Shown here piece by piece: positions 17,301-26,753 of a stretch of 42,031 bases of DNA. The notes under the pieces were generated by a model. That model was not told the DNA's origin. It did not search any database and was given only the letters and a program-made list of their open reading frames with translations. Source of the DNA: an uncultured Prevotellaceae bacterium. GTDB taxonomy: Bacteria; Bacteroidota; Bacteroidia; Bacteroidales; Bacteroidaceae. The stretch is taken from assembly GCA_902801375.1 (NCBI GenBank), contig CADCIB010000023.1, positions 1 to 42,031 of the forward strand, written 5' to 3'. The position numbers and the translations under genes were made by a program. Position 1 is the first letter of the stretch. Every line of letters starts with the position of its first letter.

Positions 17301-18371
17301 ATGAAGAATAGAAGTATATTTGTTATCTGCCTGTTGTTAAGTGCTTTGAATGCATTTGCACAAGTGTCTGTCGAGTCGAAAATCAACCCGATGGAAATAA
17401 CGATGGGCGAGCAGGTGGACTTGACACTGACGGTCACTATGAAGCGTGGGCAGATGTTGGAAATGCCCATCTTCCAACCTTCGCAGATGATTGCCGAGGG
17501 TGTGGAAGTGGTGGAAGCCTTGCCTGCCGACACCGCAGAAACTACAGACGGGCTGATCAAGGTGACGAAGGTGTACAAACTGACATCGTTTGACGAGAAG
17601 CTACATTACGTTCCGGCCTTCAAGGTACGTGTTGACTCTAAGGAATACACCACTCAGAACCTCGCCCTAAAGGTGCTTGAGGTTCCTGTAGACACGCTTC
17701 ACCCTGAGAATTTCTATCCTCCGAAGGACGTTCAAGACAACCCCTTCCAATGGAGTGAGTGGAGCGGTCTGTTCTGGTGCAGCCTCTTGCTCATTGCTCT
17801 GATGTGTCTCATTTTCTATCTACGCGTTTGTATGCGCGAGAATAAGCCTGTTTTGGCTCGTGTGAGAATCGTCAAACGACTGCTACCTCACCAGAAAGCC
17901 ATGCAGGAAATCGAGAAGATAAAGGCTGAGGGCATGTCTGTGTCGGGCGACCAGAAGGCATACTACACTCGTCTGACTGACACCCTGCGTAAGTATATTG
18001 AGGAGCGTTTCGGCTTCAATGCGATGGAAATGACCTCGTCGGAAATCATCGAAAATTTGCAGCAAGCTGAGGATCAGACGATGATGGACGAGCTACGAGA
18101 GCTGTTTACAACTGCCGATCTGGTGAAGTTCGCCAAATATTCGACACTTATCAACGAGAACGACGCCAACCTCGTGAATGCCATCGAGTTTATCAACACT
18201 ACTAAATTGGAGAACCAGCCCACTACGGAACGCATTGAGCCAGAACTGAGCGACACCGACAAACGCAACATCCGTTCACGGAAGACCTTGCGCTGGGCCA
18301 TCATCGGCCTTGTGGCGGTGGCTGTCGCATTGTTCCTTTATATGGTTTATCAAATCTATCTGTTGCTGTAA
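17301..18371 (+). CDS. exported, membrane-anchored BatD-like N-domain protein of the Bat operon
   Basis: 356 aa. It has a signal peptide (about 1-20, ending in Ala-Gln) and an Ig-like periplasmic domain ('INPMEITMGEQVDLTLTVT'). A first TM segment lies near 155-175. A cytoplasmic part contains 'YYTRLTDTLRKYIEERFGFNAMEMTSSEIIENL', resembling the helical region that follows the TM in BatD. A final TM helix lies near 332-352. It is always found between the DUF58 and batA genes in Bacteroides-type operons but has no assigned activity. It ends 6 bp before batA. Confidence 0.75.
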   Translation: MKNRSIFVICLLLSALNAFAQVSVESKINPMEITMGEQVDLTLTVTMKRGQMLEMPIFQPSQMIAEGVEVVEALPADTAETTDGLIKVTKVYKLTSFDEKLHYVPAFKVRVDSKEYTTQNLALKVLEVPVDTLHPENFYPPKDVQDNPFQWSEWSGLFWCSLLLIALMCLIFYLRVCMRENKPVLARVRIVKRLLPHQKAMQEIEKIKAEGMSVSGDQKAYYTRLTDTLRKYIEERFGFNAMEMTSSEIIENLQQAEDQTMMDELRELFTTADLVKFAKYSTLINENDANLVNAIEFINTTKLENQPTTERIEPELSDTDKRNIRSRKTLRWAIIGLVAVAVALFLYMVYQIYLLL

Positions 18372-18377
18372 GAAATC

Positions 18378-19376
18378 ATGGAGTTTATCAATAAAGAATA
18401 TTTCCTGCTACTGCTCCTGCTCATACCCTATCTTCTTTGGTATCTGCTTTACCGCAAGAAGAGTGAGCCTACCATGCGCATGAGCGACACCTATGCCTAC
18501 CAGTATGCGCCGAAGAGCCTGCGCCAACGATTGGCGTGGCTACCCGCATTGCTCCGCATGGTGACCTTCGTGCTGGTGGTATGTGTGCTGGCTCGACCGC
18601 AGACGCACAACAGCTGGGGCAAGCGCACGTCGGAAGGCATAGACATCATGCTGGCTATGGACGTATCGACGAGCATGCTGGCTCAGGATTTACGCCCGAA
18701 CCGTATAGAAGCTGCCAAGAGCGTGGCTGCTGAGTTTATTTCAGGCCGCCCCGACGATAATATCGGACTGACCATCTTCGCCGGTGAGGCTTTCACGCAA
18801 TGCCCGATGACCACCGACCATGCCGCACTGCTTAACATGCTGGGAGGTGTGAGAACCGATATTGCCGAGAGCCGACTCATCGAGGATGGAACGGCTGTGG
18901 GTATGGGTCTGGCTAATGCTGTTTCGAGACTGAAGGACTCGAAGACGAAGAGTAAGGTGGTGATTCTCCTGACAGATGGTAGCAACAACATGGGTGACAT
19001 CTCGCCGCTGACGGCAGCACAGATAGCCAAGAGTCTCGGTATCCGCGTCTATACCATCGCTGTTGGTTCCAATAAGGTGGCTCCTTACCCCATGCAGGTG
19101 GGTGGCACCACACAATATGTGAATATCCGTGCCGATGTTGACACGAAGACACTGAGCGAAATTGCCGCCACCGCCGACGGACATTTCTACCGCGCAACAA
19201 ATACGAAGGAGCTGAAGCAGATTTACCGTGATATCGACAAACTGGAGAAATCAAAGATGGAAGTAAAGCGTTTCTCGCGCCATTATGAGGCTTATCAGCC
19301 CTTCGCGCTGGCTGCCGTCATCTGTCTGTTGTTGGAAATCCTGCTGCGCATCACCGTGTTCCGCCGCATACCGTAA
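18378..19376 (+). CDS. batA: BatA, VWA-domain membrane protein
   Basis: 332 aa. N-terminal TM segments (about 10-25 and 55-75) and a C-terminal TM (about 308-327) flank a von Willebrand A domain exposed to the periplasm. The MIDAS residues are visible: DVSTS (DxSxS, near 95-99), the threonine in 'LIEDGTAVGMGLA', and the aspartate in 'ILLTDGSNN'. Bat proteins support aerotolerance in Bacteroides and stress resistance elsewhere; the mechanism is unclear. It is 36 bp upstream of batB and paralogous to it. Confidence 0.93.
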   Translation: MEFINKEYFLLLLLLIPYLLWYLLYRKKSEPTMRMSDTYAYQYAPKSLRQRLAWLPALLRMVTFVLVVCVLARPQTHNSWGKRTSEGIDIMLAMDVSTSMLAQDLRPNRIEAAKSVAAEFISGRPDDNIGLTIFAGEAFTQCPMTTDHAALLNMLGGVRTDIAESRLIEDGTAVGMGLANAVSRLKDSKTKSKVVILLTDGSNNMGDISPLTAAQIAKSLGIRVYTIAVGSNKVAPYPMQVGGTTQYVNIRADVDTKTLSEIAATADGHFYRATNTKELKQIYRDIDKLEKSKMEVKRFSRHYEAYQPFALAAVICLLLEILLRITVFRRIP

Positions 19377-19412
19377 AAGAAACAACTTGTGACGAATTAA
19401 GGAAAAAGAAGA

Positions 19413-20435
19413 ATGTTCAGATTTGAAAGTCCCATATATCTATATCTGTTAGTGCTGATACCCCTGTTGGCACTGATACGAATCGTGGCCGTTCGCCGTC
19501 GTCGGAAAATGCTTCGACGTTTTGGCGATATGGCATTGCTTCACCAATTGATGCCCGATGTGTCGCGCTTTCGTCCTCTGGTGAAATTTATTCTCCTGTT
19601 GACGGCTTTGGCATTGCTCATTATCATGCTGGCCCGACCGCAGATGGGAACCAAGATCAGCCATGAGAAGCGCAACGGCATTGAGACCATGATAGCCGTC
19701 GACATCAGTAATTCGATGCGTGCCGAGGATGTGGTGCCATCGCGTTTGGACAAGAGCAAGATGCTGGTAGAAAACCTTGTTGACAATTTCACCAACGACC
19801 AGTTGGGGCTGATTGTCTTTGCTGGCAATGCCTTCATCCAGCTGCCCATCACCAGCGACTATGTGTCGGCTAAGATGTTCCTGCAGAACATTGATCCATC
19901 GCTCATCGCTACACAGGGCACCAACATTGCCGAAGCCATACGTATTGCCATCAATGGTTTTTCGCAGATGGACAACGTGGGACGAGCTATCATTGTCATT
20001 ACCGATGGTGAGGACCATGAGGGAGGTGCCGTAGAGATGGCTCGTGAAGCCAAACGCAAGGGCATGCGCGTGTTTGTGCTGGGTGTAGGCTCGCCAAAGG
20101 GTTCTCCCATTCCCACACCCGATGGTGGCTTCATGACCGATAACACGGGACAGACGGTGCTTTCGGCACTGAACGAAACCATGTGCAAACAGATTGCCGA
20201 AGCAGGTGGTGGTTCCTACATCCATGTTGATAATACCAACGTGGCCCAGGAGAAACTGAACGCAGAGCTGGCCCGAATGCAAAAAGGAGAGATACAAACC
20301 ACACTCTACAGCGAATACGACGAGCAGTTCCAGGCCTTTGGCATCCTTGTCATTCTTTTGCTCATCCTTGAGATTTGCATTCTTGAGAGCAAGAACCCGC
20401 TGTTGAAGAACATCAAACTATTCAGGAAGAAATGA
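19413..20435 (+). CDS. batB: BatB, VWA-domain membrane protein
   Basis: 340 aa. Same plan as BatA: two N-terminal TM helices, a VWA domain and a C-terminal TM (about 307-325). The MIDAS motif is AVDISNSMR (DxSxS), with 'ATQGTNIAEAI' and 'IVITDGEDHEG' supplying the other ligands. Its stop overlaps the batC start by 4 bases (ATGA), so translation is coupled. Confidence 0.93.
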   Translation: MFRFESPIYLYLLVLIPLLALIRIVAVRRRRKMLRRFGDMALLHQLMPDVSRFRPLVKFILLLTALALLIIMLARPQMGTKISHEKRNGIETMIAVDISNSMRAEDVVPSRLDKSKMLVENLVDNFTNDQLGLIVFAGNAFIQLPITSDYVSAKMFLQNIDPSLIATQGTNIAEAIRIAINGFSQMDNVGRAIIVITDGEDHEGGAVEMAREAKRKGMRVFVLGVGSPKGSPIPTPDGGFMTDNTGQTVLSALNETMCKQIAEAGGGSYIHVDNTNVAQEKLNAELARMQKGEIQTTLYSEYDEQFQAFGILVILLLILEICILESKNPLLKNIKLFRKK

Positions 20436-21094
20436 GAAGCATCTTATTTGTCATATCAATTCTCTTCAGCATGACACTCTCGGCACAGACCGACCGTCAG
20501 CTGATTCGCGAAGGAAATCGACTCTTTCGCATGAAGGACTATGCCAAAGCTGAAGTTCAATACCGCAAGGCATTGGAGGCCAACCAACAGAATCCGCAGG
20601 CCAACTACAACCTCGGCTGTGCGCTGATGATGCAGCAGAAAGACTCGGCAGCTGTCGTCCAGTACGAGAAGGCTGCCCGCATAGAGCCCAATAAGATGCG
20701 CCGTTCGAAGGCTTTCCATAATATCGGTGTGGTCTGCCAGAATCATAAGATGTATGGCGATGCCATCAAGGCTTACGAGGAGTCGCTCCGACTGAACCCC
20801 ACTGACGATGAGACACGCTACAACCTGGCTCTCTGCAAGAAGCTGAACAAGAACCAACAGAACCAGAACAACCAGCAGAAAAAGCAGCAGAACAACGAGC
20901 AGGACAAAGACAAGAAAGACCAGAAACAAGATAAGAACGACCAACAGAAGCAGCAACAGCAACAAGAGCAGATGAGCAAGGAGAATGCCGAGCGCCTGCT
21001 CGATGCGGCTGTACAAAACGAAAAGGCTACACAGCAGCGCATTCAGAAAGCGATGCAGCAGCCTAAGAAACGCACGTTGGAAAAGAATTGGTGA
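20432..21094 (+). CDS. batC: BatC, TPR protein with Gln/Asn/Lys-rich tail
   Basis: 220 aa. A signal peptide (1-19) is followed by three to four TPR units (about 22-135, for example 'AEVQYRKALEANQQNPQANYNLG'). A low-complexity Gln/Lys/Asn/Asp tail runs from about 135 to 190, and the protein ends with a short helix. It is likely periplasmic, scaffolding BatA/BatB/BatD. The ATG overlaps the batB stop, and batD starts 1 bp after its stop. Confidence 0.9.
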   Translation: MRSILFVISILFSMTLSAQTDRQLIREGNRLFRMKDYAKAEVQYRKALEANQQNPQANYNLGCALMMQQKDSAAVVQYEKAARIEPNKMRRSKAFHNIGVVCQNHKMYGDAIKAYEESLRLNPTDDETRYNLALCKKLNKNQQNQNNQQKKQQNNEQDKDKKDQKQDKNDQQKQQQQQEQMSKENAERLLDAAVQNEKATQQRIQKAMQQPKKRTLEKNW

Positions 21095-21095
21095 T

Positions 21096-23741
21096 ATGAA
21101 AAGATATTTGTTGATAGGAGAGTTACTGTTTGTCGTGATGGCTATTGCGGCACAGACACTCACGGTCAATGCCCCGTCGCATGTGCAGAATGGGGAGAAC
21201 TTCCGCCTTACCTATACGCTGAACACACAGAATGCCTCAGACTTCCGCATCGGCGACTTCCCCGATGGGCTTGAGCTTATCACGGGACCCTACACTTCCA
21301 CACAATCGAGCTACACGATGGTGAACGGGCACACTAGCAGTTCGTCGTCGATTACCTATACTTTCATTATATGCGCTGAGAAAAACGGCACATACACCAT
21401 CCCCGCCGCTCATGTTCAGGTAAAGGGAAAGACCATTTCGTCGCAGACGGCAAAGGTCACCGTCAGCGGTCATGCTGCTGCCAATGGCTCAGCTCCGAAG
21501 ATGCACGACGACGAGGACGACCGCCATCAGATGCGTCAGGCAGGGTCGGCCATCAGCGGCAGCGACCTCTTCATCAAAGTGAGTGCCAACAAACGCCGCG
21601 TTCATGAACAGGAACCCATCATGCTGACCTACAAGGTCTACACGCTCGTTGACCTGACTCAGCTCGAGGGAAAGATGCCCGACCTGACGGGATTCCATTC
21701 GCAAGAGGTGAAACTGCCCCAGCAGAAGTCGTTCCATATCGAGAATGTCAACGGCCGGAACTACCGTTGCGTCACTTGGAGCCAATACGTGATGTTCCCA
21801 CAGATGACAGGAAAACTGGAGATTCCCAGCATCACTTTCACAGGCACGGTGGTTCAGCAAAACCGCGATGTGGATCCCTTCGAAGCTTTCTTCAATGGCG
21901 GAAGCGGCTACATTGAAGTGAAACGTAGCATCAAGGCGCCAGGCGTCACCATTCAGGTGGACCCGCTGCCCGACAAGCCCGATAATTTCTCGGGTGGCGT
22001 AGGACGTTTCAACATCTCCGGCCAGCTCAACAAGAACGAGGTAAAAGCCAATGAACCCATCACCATTCGTGTGGTGGTTGGCGGTACGGGAAACCTGAAA
22101 CTCATCAAGCAGCCAGTGGTGAACTTCCCGAAAGACTTCGACAAATACGACCCGAAAGTCACCGACAAGACGCAGCTGACTGCCAATGGCGTGGAGGGTA
22201 ACATGGTCTACGACTTCCTCGCTGTGCCCAGAAACCAGGGCAAATACACCATTCCGCCTGTAAAGTTCGTCTATTACGACACCGATGCCAATGCCTATAG
22301 GACCATCCAGACGCAACCCTTCGAACTGAATGTAGAGAAGGGAGAGGGTGGTAGCGGTGTGTCTGTCAACTATGCCGAGGAACAGAATCAGGACATCCAT
22401 CCGCTGAAAACAGGCAAGTGGGAACATCAGGACATCAACCACCTCTTCTTTGGAAGTACGGGCTATTGGGTGCTGTTGGCCTTCCTCCTGGTGCTCTTTG
22501 TCACGCTGCTCATCGTGTTCCGCCGTCGTGCCATTGAGAATGCCGACATCGTGAAGCGTAAGGGAAAGCAGGCCAACAAGGTGGCTACCAAGCGACTCAA
22601 GGTGGCCAACCGCCTGATGCAACAGCAGAAGCAGAGTGAATTCTACGATGAAGTGCTTCGTGCGCTGTGGGGATATGTGGGCGACAAGCTGAATATTCCC
22701 GTCACAGAACTGTCGCACGACAATATTGCCGACCGCCTTGCCGGCCAGCAGGTGGAGCAAGATACCATCGACAAGTTTATCGAGGCGCTCGACGAATGTG
22801 AGTTTGAACGCTATGCTCCAGGCGATCCTGCCGGCAATATGAACAAGACATACGACTACGCTATGACAGCAATCACACGAATAGAAGATTCCATGAAGGC
22901 GGTCCGCAAAGGCAAGGGCGGTTCGTTCTCGAAAGGAAAGGCAAACAGTCAGTCTGTGAGAATGATTCTTGTCGTAGGATTCCTCGCTTCGCTCTTTATG
23001 CCTACACAGAGTTGGGCTGTGGCTGGCAAAGCCTCTCCCACCACTTCGCCCGTAGCCCTGAAGAGTAGTGCCGACTCAGCCTATGCCAAAGGCGACTATC
23101 AGCAGGCCATTCGCATTTACGAAGATTTGCTCAAACAAGGCGAGAGTGCAGAGCTTTACTACAATCTGGGCAATGCCTACTATCGTACCGACAATATCAC
23201 GAAAGCTGTCTTGAACTATGAGCGGGCACAGCTCTTGAGCCCTGCCGATGGCGATATCCGCTTCAACCTTCAGATGGCGCGCACGAAGGTCATCGACAAG
23301 ATTACGCCTGTCAGCGAGATGTTCTTCGTGACGTGGTATCGTTCGTTGGTCAATCTCAACAACATCGACGGATGGGCTCGCATCGCTGTGGTCAGCATGA
23401 TTCTTGCCTTGATACTCGTGTTGGTCTATCTCTTTGCCTCAGCCGTGTTGTTGCGCAAGATAGGTTTCATTGGTGGCATCGCGTTCTTCCTGCTTTTCTT
23501 GGTGAGCAACTTGTTCGCTTTCCAGCAGCGCCACATTCTGATGAACCGCACGGGAGCCATCATCATCGCTCCTTCCGTGACTGTGAAGAAGACACCTGCC
23601 GCCAATGCCACCGACCAAGGAGTGCTTCATGAAGGAACACGTGTCGACATCATCGACGACACGATGACCGACTGGAAGGAAATCCGTATTGCCGACGGCA
23701 ACGAGGGATGGGTGGAAACCAAGCAGATAGAGAAGATTTGA
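21096..23741 (+). CDS. BatD-BatE fusion protein
   Basis: 881 aa from the ATG at 21096; the frame extends further upstream but that part overlaps batC, and 21096 begins a proper signal peptide (MKRYLLIGELLFVVMAIAAQ). Residues 20-450 are the BatD periplasmic Ig-like repeats ('NAPSHVQNGENFRLTYTLN', 'GGTGNLKLIKQPVVNFPKDF'). A TM lies at about 457-478, then a cytoplasmic helical region to about 600. From M623 (base 22962) the sequence is BatE: a signal/anchor helix, two or three TPRs (about 655-730), two TM helices (about 755-805) and an SH3-like end ('TVKKTPAANATDQGVLHEGTRVDI'). In Bacteroides these are separate genes. No stop lies between the halves. M623 could still serve as an internal start. 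Confidence 0.9.
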   Translation: MKRYLLIGELLFVVMAIAAQTLTVNAPSHVQNGENFRLTYTLNTQNASDFRIGDFPDGLELITGPYTSTQSSYTMVNGHTSSSSSITYTFIICAEKNGTYTIPAAHVQVKGKTISSQTAKVTVSGHAAANGSAPKMHDDEDDRHQMRQAGSAISGSDLFIKVSANKRRVHEQEPIMLTYKVYTLVDLTQLEGKMPDLTGFHSQEVKLPQQKSFHIENVNGRNYRCVTWSQYVMFPQMTGKLEIPSITFTGTVVQQNRDVDPFEAFFNGGSGYIEVKRSIKAPGVTIQVDPLPDKPDNFSGGVGRFNISGQLNKNEVKANEPITIRVVVGGTGNLKLIKQPVVNFPKDFDKYDPKVTDKTQLTANGVEGNMVYDFLAVPRNQGKYTIPPVKFVYYDTDANAYRTIQTQPFELNVEKGEGGSGVSVNYAEEQNQDIHPLKTGKWEHQDINHLFFGSTGYWVLLAFLLVLFVTLLIVFRRRAIENADIVKRKGKQANKVATKRLKVANRLMQQQKQSEFYDEVLRALWGYVGDKLNIPVTELSHDNIADRLAGQQVEQDTIDKFIEALDECEFERYAPGDPAGNMNKTYDYAMTAITRIEDSMKAVRKGKGGSFSKGKANSQSVRMILVVGFLASLFMPTQSWAVAGKASPTTSPVALKSSADSAYAKGDYQQAIRIYEDLLKQGESAELYYNLGNAYYRTDNITKAVLNYERAQLLSPADGDIRFNLQMARTKVIDKITPVSEMFFVTWYRSLVNLNNIDGWARIAVVSMILALILVLVYLFASAVLLRKIGFIGGIAFFLLFLVSNLFAFQQRHILMNRTGAIIIAPSVTVKKTPAANATDQGVLHEGTRVDIIDDTMTDWKEIRIADGNEGWVETKQIEKI

Positions 23742-23786
23742 GCAAAAAGGGTAGGGGGCTTTGCTCCTGATAGCTCTTGCTACGAG

Positions 23787-24371
23787 ATGTGTGGAATGAT
23801 CATGACAAACCAATTTGACATCGACCTGCTGCAATGGTTTCAGCCACAAAGCCCGTCGCCCTTCGACGACGTCATCCTTGTGCTGACCAATGGCTTGACT
23901 TGGATTCCCCTATACCTTATTATATTGTACATACTGCTCGTCAACTCTTCTTTAGGCGACTCAAAACAGGTTAGGCGCTTGCTGATTACAATTGCGCTTG
24001 GTATTCTCTGCGTGGTTTTCGTGGCAAGTGTCAACAATTTCCTGGTGAAACCCTACGTAGGGCGACTGCGCCCATGTTGCGACCCAGAGACGGAGGGACT
24101 TTTCCGACTCGTCAGAGGCTATTGCGACGGCAACTACAGTTTCTTCTCTTCGCATGCTGCCAACACCAGCGCAGTGGCCGTATACTTCTCACGGGTCATC
24201 CGCAGACGATGGCTCACATGCTGTCTGGTGGCTTGGTGTCTGCTCAACTGCTACACGCGACTCTATCTCGCACAGCACTATCCGTCAGACATCCTCTGCG
24301 GACTGCTCTTCGGAACATGTTCCGCCCTTCTTTTCTTCCGATTATCCAAACGACTCACACTCAACACTTAA
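23787..24371 (+). CDS. PAP2-family membrane phosphatase
   Basis: 194 aa, integral membrane. All three phosphatase motifs are present: KPYVGRLRP (about 91-99), SFFSSHA (about 118-124) and 'TRLYLAQHYPSD' (about 156-167), with the catalytic His residues in place. Members of this group dephosphorylate undecaprenyl pyrophosphate or lipid A; which one cannot be told here. Three in-frame ATGs occur close together (23787, 23796, 23802), and I kept the first. It lies 45 bp after the Bat operon on the same strand and 25 bp before queA. Confidence 0.9.
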   Translation: MCGMIMTNQFDIDLLQWFQPQSPSPFDDVILVLTNGLTWIPLYLIILYILLVNSSLGDSKQVRRLLITIALGILCVVFVASVNNFLVKPYVGRLRPCCDPETEGLFRLVRGYCDGNYSFFSSHAANTSAVAVYFSRVIRRRWLTCCLVAWCLLNCYTRLYLAQHYPSDILCGLLFGTCSALLFFRLSKRLTLNT

Positions 24372-24396
24372 CATTCATCATCCATCACCCATCAAT

Positions 24397-25605
24397 ATGA
24401 CTCCCAAGGAAATACATATCAGCGACTACAACTACCCGTTGCCCGACGAACGCATCGCCAAGTTCCCACTCCCAGAGCGCGACCATAGCAAACTGCTGAT
24501 CTACAAGCATGGAAACGTGAGCGAGGACGTGTTCTACAATCTGCCCAACCATCTGCCAAAAGGAGCGTTGATGGTGTTCAACAACACGCGCGTCATTCAG
24601 GCAAGGATTCATTTCCGCAAAGACACAGGAGCCCTGATTGAGGTGTTCCTGCTCGAACCCGCTGAGCCTGCCGACTACGAGCAGATGTTCCAGACCAACA
24701 GCCAATGTACGTGGCAATGTCTGGTGGGAAATGCCAAGAAATGGAAGACGGGAACACTCGTGCGCGACATCGTCGTGAAAGGAAACCCCGTCTGTCTCAG
24801 CGTGGAGAAACTGCCGAACGACACGCCCCTCGTGCGCTTTTCGTGGGACAATGCCGCCGTTTCCTTTGCCGACATCCTCGACATTGCGGGCGAACTGCCC
24901 ATACCGCCCTATCTCAACCGTGAGACACAAGAGAGCGACAAGACCACCTATCAGACTGTGTATAGCAAAATCAAGGGTAGTGTGGCTGCCCCTACTGCCG
25001 GTCTTCATTTCACAAACGACGTGCTTCGTGCACTCGACGAGCAGGGTATTGAGCGTGAGGAGCTGACACTTCATGTTGGCGCCGGCACATTCCGACCTGT
25101 GAAGAGTGAGCTCATAGCCGACCATCCCATGCACACTGAGTATATCAGCGTGCGCCGCCAAACCATCGAACGGCTGATTCAGCACGAGGCTCAGGCCATC
25201 GCCGTTGGCACTACTTCCGTGCGCACCTTGGAGAGTCTGTATTACATGGGATGCCGTTTGGAGAAGCAACCCGATGCAACAGAACAGGAACTCCACATCG
25301 ACCAATGGGAACCCTACGATACCAAGCCTACGCTCAGTCCCGTGGAAGCTTTGCGCAACATCCTCGTTTGGCTCGACAAGAACCACAAGAACACCCTGCA
25401 CAGCAGCACGCAAATCATCATTGCGCCTGGGTATGAATATAAGATTGTGAAAATGCTTGTCACCAACTTCCACCAACCGCAGAGCACGCTGCTCCTCTTG
25501 GTTAGTGCTTTTGTCGATGGCGATTGGCGCACCATCTACGACTATGCCCTCAGCCACGATTTCCGCTTCCTCAGCTATGGCGACAGTTCGCTGCTCATTC
25601 CCTGA
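24397..25605 (+). CDS. queA: S-adenosylmethionine:tRNA ribosyltransferase-isomerase QueA
   Basis: 402 aa from the ATG at 24397. The frame is open back to 24154, but that part is the shadow of the PAP2 gene. QueA transfers and isomerises the ribosyl group of SAM onto preQ1 in tRNA to form epoxyqueuosine. Recognised blocks are 'YNYPLPDERIAKFPLPERDHSKLL', 'VFNNTRVIQARI', 'GSVAAPTAGLHFT', 'LHVGAGTFRPV', 'GTTSVRTLES' and 'VTNFHQPQSTLLLLVSAF'. It is longer than E. coli QueA (about 356 aa), with extra sequence around 'YYMGCRLEKQPDATEQEL'. Confidence 0.96.
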   Translation: MTPKEIHISDYNYPLPDERIAKFPLPERDHSKLLIYKHGNVSEDVFYNLPNHLPKGALMVFNNTRVIQARIHFRKDTGALIEVFLLEPAEPADYEQMFQTNSQCTWQCLVGNAKKWKTGTLVRDIVVKGNPVCLSVEKLPNDTPLVRFSWDNAAVSFADILDIAGELPIPPYLNRETQESDKTTYQTVYSKIKGSVAAPTAGLHFTNDVLRALDEQGIEREELTLHVGAGTFRPVKSELIADHPMHTEYISVRRQTIERLIQHEAQAIAVGTTSVRTLESLYYMGCRLEKQPDATEQELHIDQWEPYDTKPTLSPVEALRNILVWLDKNHKNTLHSSTQIIIAPGYEYKIVKMLVTNFHQPQSTLLLLVSAFVDGDWRTIYDYALSHDFRFLSYGDSSLLIP

Positions 25606-25629
25606 AAAAGCGGAAACCGAGAGCCCTTC

Positions 25630-26580
25630 TTACAACGAGAATGACGCATTCAGAATGATGGAATGCGAAGATACATGGTATTTGCCGTAGGCTACGTTCA
25701 ACTTGAAACGCTCCATCAGTACACCTCCGCCAAAAGAGAGTCCGGCACCACTGGCAGAACCTTTTTCCTCGCCCGAGGCGATGATTTTCATCTCGCTGGC
25801 ACGGCGGAAGCTATAGCCAGCGGCCACATAGAACTGCGGTGAGATGATGATGTCGGCTCCTGCCACCAGGTGGTGGAGGAATTTGTAGCTCGTGTGGTTT
25901 AAGTCGACCAGTGTGGCCGATAGTCTGAGCGGTGAGCCGATGAGACGTTTCGTCACACCCAACTGAAGGTCGAGTGGCAACCGCGTATATTCCTGATCGT
26001 AGGCGTCGAGCTCGCCACCAAGGTTCTTCACTACCGCAGAAATGGACCATTCGCGCACAGGGTCGTAGTAGTTCACACCCAAGTCGACTGTCATTGCCAA
26101 CGACGAGTAGTCGCCGATGTAGGAATTGATGAAGCGAGCGGTGATGCCACCCACGATGTTCTTGCCCAACTGATAGGCCAAAGCTCCTGAAACGGCGATG
26201 TCCTTGGCCGAAAACTCACCCGTGATGACATTGTTTTCGTCCACCTCTTTCATCTTTCCGTAGCTCATGAATTGCCCCATGACGCCTAAGGTGGCCTTGC
26301 TGCCCAAGATTTTCGTGAAGGATGCCGAAGCCGTGTTGGCTCCCTCCATATAGGTCATGAAGTTCAGTCCGACGGTCTTGTCGTTGACACTCGACAACAG
26401 GGCGGGGTTATGGAAGCCGAGCGAGGCATCGTCTTCCACCACCGTGATGTTATGTCCGCCAAGTGCAGCAGCATGTGCACTGACAGGCAAACGCAAGAAA
26501 TTGTAGCCTGTCTGGGCGTCCTGAGCGAGCGTTTTTGCGGCAAAAGCGGCCACGAAAGCTAAAAATATCAATTTTTTCAT
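25630..26580 (-). CDS. porQ: type IX secretion system protein PorQ
   Basis: 316 aa. Signal peptide (1-19), then an outer-membrane beta-barrel of the PorV/PorQ (FadL-like) type. 'YNFLRLPVSAHAAALGGHNITVVEDDASLGFHNPALL' near the start is the family signature. PorQ works with PorU, PorV and PorZ in the T9SS attachment complex that sorts and anchors cargo at the cell surface. The barrel ends in Phe-Ser-Leu. It converges on queA (24-bp gap) and is divergent from tonB. Its presence implies the organism has a T9SS, although no other T9SS gene is in the window. Confidence 0.93.
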   Translation of the reverse strand: MKKLIFLAFVAAFAAKTLAQDAQTGYNFLRLPVSAHAAALGGHNITVVEDDASLGFHNPALLSSVNDKTVGLNFMTYMEGANTASASFTKILGSKATLGVMGQFMSYGKMKEVDENNVITGEFSAKDIAVSGALAYQLGKNIVGGITARFINSYIGDYSSLAMTVDLGVNYYDPVREWSISAVVKNLGGELDAYDQEYTRLPLDLQLGVTKRLIGSPLRLSATLVDLNHTSYKFLHHLVAGADIIISPQFYVAAGYSFRRASEMKIIASGEEKGSASGAGLSFGGGVLMERFKLNVAYGKYHVSSHSIILNASFSL

Positions 26581-26632
26581 TTAATTCATATTATTTATAG
26601 GAGCTATGCCCGATTATTTCAAATATCTGCTT

Positions 26633-26640
26633 TAATTTTG
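26633..26640 (+). promoter_or_regulatory. possible -7 box for tonB
   Basis: TAATTTTG matches TAnnTTTG, but I see no TTTG box 19-21 bp upstream. The leader to the TTG start would be about 107 nt. The porQ promoter on the other strand is not clear either. Confidence 0.35.
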
Positions 26641-26753
26641 CACACGGAAAAGAGGGCGTGTGGTTACGATGATTCGAGGGTGACAGTCCCTTGGCCTTCA
26701 TCTTTCACCCCTCATTCCTATATATATAACGCGAAAATTTCGATTTTAGTATA

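Noticed and set aside
21489-22760. 423-codon open frame on the minus strand
   Set aside because: It lies wholly inside the BatD coding region. The protein looks like antisense composition with no domain.
24154-24396. N-terminal extension of QueA
   Set aside because: It overlaps the PAP2 gene in another frame, and the family start is at 24397.
26641-26753. Possible riboswitch or small RNA in the tonB leader
   Set aside because: Some short complementary stretches exist, but no known motif or extended stem is convincing.
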